DNA of 64,000 bases, taken from assembly GCF_052324685.1 (NCBI RefSeq), contig NC_135225.1:6809259-6873258 (forward strand), written 5' to 3'. The stretch is from Brachyhypopomus gauderio (Eukaryota; Chordata; Actinopteri; Gymnotiformes; Hypopomidae). The position numbers and the translations under genes are program-made. Below are positions 59,601 through 64,000 of this stretch, in pieces. Position 1 is the first letter of the stretch, and each line of letters begins with the position of its first letter. The notes beneath the pieces are model-generated. The model saw nothing but the letters and a program-made list of their open reading frames with translations, made no database searches and was not told the DNA's origin.

Positions 59601-61153
59601 TGTTCCTGAGCTGGGCTAAGCCCATGGAGCGTGTGTGATCACTCTCACCCTGGTGTGAAGATGGACTTGCTGAGGTTCAGATATATTGCTTCCCTCAATC
59701 AAATGACAGATGCACCCCAAAGGACCTCTCACTTATATATGTCAGTCTCCTGGAAGGGGTCAAATCAATTGATTATTAATAATTTGTTTGGTAGTCTGGA
59801 ACAGCATGGAGTAAAATGGAACGAGGTTTTGTGTGGTGGGCTGCTGCACTGTGTGTCTCCACAGAACGGGCTGGAGATGTCGAGTAACTGCTCATCGTAA
59901 CCTGCGAAGAAATACAGGGAACTCGTTATCCTGCGTCTAACGATGTGAATCGTGTTGTGAATCGTGTTGATTTTGTTCAGAATCGGCCCCACAAGCTCCG
60001 TCCCCGGCCCCTGCTTGCCCTGCTCTCTGGGGACTGCCCGGTTCAGCCAGTGTGAATTCACACCTCTGCTGGGAACAGAGAGAGATGATGTACGGGCGTG
60101 CGTACAAGCCTCGCCGGTGTCTTCTCCTCTGAGATCACAGTATATATGGAACATGAGTTATGGCTCTTGCTCTTCCTGTGTGTTGTGCTGGCACGCGCGC
60201 TGGCACGAGCGCTAGCCGACAGCCGCGTGAACGCGGACGGTTTCCTCCACAGCGAGATGGACCGGTAGGTGATGTCCCTCCGCTCGGGCGACCAGCTGTC
60301 GTTGAGCGGGGGTGAGTGTCGCTGCGTAAGCTTGCTTCGTCTCGTCCGTCTCTAGACCGAGTCTCCTCTACGTTCCCACACTTTAGCACACTAATTAGGC
60401 CTTCTGCATACCTTAATCACGCCAAGTCCGAGGCTACTGCAGCGTTCCTGTGTGAATTGCTTGCTGCGTCTTGTAGACGTGCCTGCATTTGCATTTCATA
60501 AGGCTTATTTTTATTCTTGGTTAATACACAGTGAGGGAGAGGGAGAGGGAGAGAGAATGAACAATGGAAAACGGAGAAAAGAGTGTAAAGAGGAATTGTG
60601 TAATGGGCAAAAGGAAGTTTGTACTGGTAAAGTAAAACAGTAGTACACGTTCCTATAACCTTGTGTTTCACTTATGAGAGCCAGTATTATGTGCTGTCTT
60701 AACCCTGGTGTGTCTAGAGTTTCTTCCTAAACATCCTTCCCTGCAGAAAGTGCCGATGGCTTGTGTGTGTCCTTGCGCTGTGCAGAACTCCGTGCTTCTC
60801 TTTTTCAGGTTCTCTTTGGCACTTTTAACTAATTATTCTAGCAGTGGAAATTGCTCAATAACTTTGAGTGTTACAACACTGCACAGGAAATCCCAGCAAT
60901 TGTAATTCAGTTCTATTGCATTCGTGTCTCACTGTAAACTTGACTTTTGTGTTCCTGAAGATCAATCTTACAGCACCAGGGTGTCATGTGATAGCCAGTG
61001 AATCAGCTCAAAAAGAATTAGGTGCCCTTTTTGCGAACTTTGACCTACAAGCGGTACTGAATGGGGGCAATAATAGGGAGAGGAAGAACAGTGGGGTGCG
61101 CAGGAGTGATGTGTGATGCTATAGGGGTGGGGGTAAGGGACTGAGAGATGGGG

Positions 61154-61221
<68 letters not shown>

Positions 61222-62255
61222 GACAGTGCTGCAGAGCTTGGCAAACATTCACCCAATGCTGTGGATACTGAATTCTCTTTAGTAAATTTATGGATGAGTA
61301 ATTGTAATGTATTCAATATATGGCAGAGGAATCAGAGACGATGACAACCTCAGAGTAAGTAAAACCTCAGAGTGTTGATGGACATGTGAGATTCTTGACA
61401 GTATTTGTCAATACTGAATAAATCCCCAAATAAAGTTTTAATTGTAACTATTTTGCTAGGTAAAGTGATATTACATTTTCCTTGTTCTTAGGTCAAATGG
61501 TTTGGTTTGGAGGGCAGAAAAGTTAGGGTTATGTGTGAAATTCCAGTCACCCCAGTGTGTTGCACTGTGTGGTTTGTGTGTGTAGTGTGGTTTGTGTGTA
61601 TAGTGTGGTTTGTGTAACGTACTGCATGTGGGCTTCTCAGGTTGAGAGGGAGAGAGTTGGGGGAGGGCGAAGGTCATGCATGAACCCAACCTGGAGAAAA
61701 GGGGAGGAGGAGGTGCATTGTGGGTAAGGTCCTCTGCTGACCACCTCTTCGAGGAACAATTGGAGACATCAACTGTCCACTGTAGCCTCCAAGCTCTATT
61801 GATCTCTCACTCTGTAGTATTGGTCCTGTCCATCATCTACTTTAGTTCCAGAAGCTCTCCACGTCTCTTGACCCTTCTGCTAAATAGAGCAGTAAGAAAT
61901 TTGTTACAACCTGCTTAACCTGGTGTATTACGTTTATAACACTTTTATCAGTAATATAGGATTTCCTGTTGCTGTCTTTTCAAGTATTTTCTCATCTTTG
62001 TGTCTTATTTGTCTGATTCCTCTTTCCTCTCTTCTCCTCAGTGTGCGCCAGCAGATCGTCACCTGTAAGGAGCCGGTGCGGCGGACAACGCAGGACCCTC
62101 AGCAGAGGCAGCAGGGACAACATAAGGACGACGCTCCCACCTGTGGTATTTGCCACAAGACCAAGTTTGCCGATGGCTGCGGGAACCTCTGCTCCTACTG
62201 CCAGACCAAGTTTTGTGCCCGCTGCGGAGGACGCGTCTCTCTGCACTCCAGCAAC
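44734..62255 (+). CDS. rims1: Regulating synaptic membrane exocytosis protein 1 (RIM1), 5' part
   Basis: Coding exons are 44734-44900, 47137-47211 and 62042-62255. They join in phase to residues 1-152, and the gene continues past the right edge. MSASVGPRGG and PDLPDLSHLTEEERNIIMAV match RIM N-termini. Residues about 29-54 form the helix that binds Rab3-GTP. Residues 112-152 begin the FYVE-like zinc finger, with Cys pairs 115/118, 131/134 and 139/142; the last pair lies in a later exon. In RIM1 this finger binds the Munc13 C2A domain and couples vesicles to the active zone. The PDZ, two C2 domains and SH3-binding site would lie downstream. The paralogue rims2 is nearly as close in this part. 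I prefer rims1 because OGFRL1 and RIMS1 are neighbours in human. Confidence 0.92.
44901..47136. other. rims1 intron 1
   Basis: 2.2 kb of mostly unique sequence. The block at about 45440-45620 is rich in GTCAC/GTGAC motifs and may be an old repeat. No exon seen. Confidence 0.7.
47137..47211 (+). CDS. rims1: rims1 coding exon 2
   Basis: Residues 56-81: EEKPIQAKTVNLVGNKKPPQ followed by QNDI. The acceptor TTGTTTTACAG and donor GTAAAC keep phase on both sides. This linker differs from human RIM1 and RIM2, where the region is also variable, so exon identity rests on phase, position and charge rather than on strong similarity. Confidence 0.75.
49640..49688. repeat. (GT)n microsatellite
   Basis: About 23 GT units with two interruptions. 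It is followed 70 bases later by a (CA)n run on the same strand, so the pair could form a hairpin. Confidence 0.95.
49759..49811. repeat. (CA)n microsatellite
   Basis: About 26 CA units with one CT interruption. It is complementary to the (GT)n run at 49640-49688. Confidence 0.95.
50302..50378. repeat. Long (GT)n microsatellite
   Basis: About 38 perfect GT units in rims1 intron 2. Confidence 0.97.
50796..50827. repeat. (GA)n microsatellite
   Basis: GA-rich run with one GGA interruption. Confidence 0.9.
51040..51090. repeat. (GT)n microsatellite
   Basis: About 25 GT units preceded by an ACGT-rich stretch (TACGTACATACGTACG). Confidence 0.96.
53158..53219. repeat. (CA)n microsatellite
   Basis: About 30 CA units, about 470 bases before the 35-bp minisatellite. 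Confidence 0.96.
53690..55329. repeat. 35-bp minisatellite, about 47 copies
   Basis: A tandem array of a 35-bp unit built from CTCTATAGGACACTACTGCC and CTGGTCTCACTCAGA. Variants alternate (GCCCTGG/GTCCTGA, CTATAGG/CTGTAGG, CTCACTC/CTCAGTC) and groups of variants recur, showing higher-order duplication of blocks. It lies in rims1 intron 2. Confidence 0.97.
56586..56614. repeat. (CT)n microsatellite
   Basis: About 14 CT units. Confidence 0.93.
58337..58406. repeat. (GA)n-rich tract
   Basis: A GA run (58337-58364) continuing into imperfect GAGA/AAAGAG purine repeats, a homopurine tract of about 70 bases. Confidence 0.92.
61154..61220. repeat. Long (CT)n microsatellite
   Basis: About 33 perfect CT units, homopyrimidine on the plus strand, 0.8 kb before rims1 exon 3. 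Confidence 0.97.
62042..62255 (+). CDS. rims1: rims1 coding exon 3 (zinc finger)
   Basis: Residues 81-152: VRQQIVTCKEPVRR aligned with the human QQFESYKEQVR region, then DDAPTCGICHKTKFADGCGN and CSYCQTKFCARCGGRVSLHS. The acceptor is TTCTCCTCAG and the donor GTGCGTG. The zinc finger is near-identical to mammalian RIMs. Confidence 0.95.
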
Positions 62256-64000
62256 GTGCGTGCGTGCGCCCTGCACCCCCCCCCCCCCCACTCCATTTTG
62301 AACCCACAGGGTCCAGGGTCCTCGTGCTGCATGAATGCTGCTGTCCTTTCATTTGTCTTTATTCGGTTTCCTCTTTTTTTTTTTTGTTACCTGCCGGTGT
62401 TTGGACCCCAGCATCGCCATCCAGACTGTCTGATTCCCATATTGCACATTCGTCATGCTTTCCGGTCTTTTACGTACACGTCTTTGCTTTTCTCATTTGC
62501 TTGTTTCCACTCACACCTGTTTACTCGCCCGTACCTCTACCTGCCTCTGACCCACTGATGCGAGGACATTTAAGCACAGGAGAAGCAAGTAGCAGAAGCC
62601 GGCCGGAAAGGTTAATTAGGCATTAGCCAGGGGAAGTGGCTGCACAGGTCAGTGGGGGGTTACTGCACACCCTCGCTGGGAGGCCCCGGCTGCCGCACCG
62701 TCTCCACGGGGGCAATGGGGATGCTTGCATGGGGCCCCCAGAAATACCCGCGCCCTCCCAGTGTGTGATATTTAGCTGCTCCCGCCTCCTCTGTCCTTGT
62801 GGCTGCCCCTAACTCCAGCGCACTAATTAGCACACTCTCATAAAGAGTCCAGTGTTGGAAGTCAACAGAACGAGACAGCTTTGAACTGGGGATTAGTGCA
62901 CCAATGGAGGATGTACATTAAAGACAGCTAGGGTGGGCGTGATGGAGGGGTTCGATGTAATTAACACAACGCCATGGATCACACCTGGACCCCAAGAAAA
63001 AGGTTTGTGTCTGGACTCTTTTTAAAGTTGCATTCGTTTCAGCTAAGCAGTGGGTTTGGGACACTAATGGTACTGGAAAGAGCAAAGAAGTTAGCCAAGC
63101 GCGGAGTAGTTAACTGGGGGCGATGAGCAGTTAACTCAGGGCGTGAGAATAGAGACATTGTGGAGGCAGTGTGTGCCACTGCCCTTGACTGTAAGTGCGG
63201 TAAAGTCAGGAGGCCCTGATGTGATGTGGGATGAGTGGATGCATGCAGCATGTGCAATAGGAGGTTAGCTTTGCTGAAATGAGCATACAGCGCTCCTCTC
63301 AGCCCCTGGCATGTGCTATTAATGAGAGTGGCTGGTTTGATAATGGAGTCACTGAATGCCTGAAGGTTAAACATCGAGAGCTACACCTACTCAGTTTGAT
63401 GGACTGTATAGTAGGAAACCATAGCTAACAGCAACGAAACACACTTAATGGTTCTGTTGATGTGGGTTGCATAGACCAGTAGGCCTGCAGCTAACACATG
63501 CAAACAGACACTTAAGACACTCTGCATAGCAGCTGCAAAAATCACATATTTGGTTGCCAGTCTGTGTATGTGGATACACTTGCGTGTGTGTTTCTGAGAA
63601 AAAGAGCAGGATTTCACGTGCGTACTGGTTTGTAAAGGGAGTATGGTTGTGAGCTGTTTTGTGAAGTTATTTGCTGTGTGTGCACATACTTTGGTCTCTG
63701 TCTCAGAAGATATTACATGAGCTTTACTATGCTGGATGTAATATTATCATTTTCATTGACCCACGAACTGTGTCTTATTTCCTTTGGGAATAATTCATTG
63801 TAAATCATTGTTAAATTCTCAGTTGCAAAACTGCACCTTCTTGCAATGCCCTGTGGGTGGCAATATACCGGCAAATATACTGTAGATTTGGTGAGCTCTT
63901 AGCTCAGATCGGTAACTTAGGAAGATGATTCACAAAGTTTTTAATCTTTAGTTTTATGTTGTTTTAATTATAGAGTGAAAAAAAACTAAATGCTTTTTTC
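62256..64000. other. Start of rims1 intron 3
   Basis: Intronic sequence to the window edge. A C-run at about 62275-62289 lies close to the donor and a T-run at about 62371-62383. The next zinc-finger exon was not found here. Confidence 0.7.

Larger units (their letters stand above)
47212..62041. other. rims1 intron 2 (14.8 kb)
   Basis: A long intron with many microsatellites and the 35-bp minisatellite at 53690-55329. No other coding exon of the gene could be supported. Open frames at 48407-48847 (minus) and 52199-52705 (plus) lack family motifs or splice context. A GC-rich patch lies at about 60185-60310. Confidence 0.7.

Noticed and set aside
60240..60275. Possible micro-exon (CGAGATGGACCG between AG and GTAGGT) before rims1 exon 3
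   Set aside because: It is too short to judge without transcripts, and chance AG/GT pairs of this quality are common.

Overview
The window is vertebrate nuclear DNA, almost certainly from a teleost fish. It has split genes with GT-AG introns and CpG-rich first exons. It also has many (CA)n/(GT)n microsatellites, several long minisatellites, and fish-type repeats (hAT, Tc1/mariner, BEL/Pao, LINE). Nothing looks bacterial, and there is no operon, CRISPR or phage signal. A teleost, perhaps ostariophysan, origin is an inference from repeat types and gene order.

Three protein-coding genes can be reconstructed exon by exon with consistent reading phase. (1) ogfrl1 (opioid growth factor receptor-like 1), plus strand, seven coding exons from 4758 to 10905, 370 residues, apparently complete. 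(2) asrgl1 (isoaspartyl peptidase/L-asparaginase), minus strand, six coding exons from 32936 down to 25818, 306 residues, apparently complete, catalytic Thr167 present. (3) The 5' end of rims1 (the presynaptic active-zone scaffold RIM1), plus strand, three coding exons from 44734 to 62255. It encodes the Rab3-binding helix and most of the FYVE-like zinc finger, and it runs off the right edge. OGFRL1 and RIMS1 are neighbours on human 6q13, which supports rims1 rather than its paralogue rims2. asrgl1 is not part of the human neighbourhood.

Layout: 1-4.7 kb holds two minisatellites, a hAT-like MITE and a tetranucleotide array. 4.7-12 kb is ogfrl1 and its 3' UTR. 12-25.3 kb is a repeat-rich interval between the convergent ogfrl1 and asrgl1, with a few unassigned exon-like segments and a CpG-rich patch near 24.4 kb. 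25.3-33 kb is asrgl1, and its second coding intron carries a non-autonomous hAT element that is itself split by a young LTR element with identical LTRs. 33-44 kb lies upstream of asrgl1 and holds decayed BEL/Pao, LINE and Tc1/mariner copies plus a candidate asrgl1 promoter near 43.45 kb. The rims1 CpG island follows at 44.1-44.9 kb. The rest is rims1 introns, including a 1.6-kb, 35-bp minisatellite.

The three genes do not form a pathway: a putative nuclear-receptor-like protein, an N-terminal-nucleophile hydrolase and a synaptic scaffold. I found no novel multi-gene system. The most informative structures are the nested transposon in asrgl1, the possible head-to-head asrgl1/rims1 promoter region, the in-phase orphan exon-like segments at 12.4-15.7 kb, and two MITE families that share a core but have different ends.
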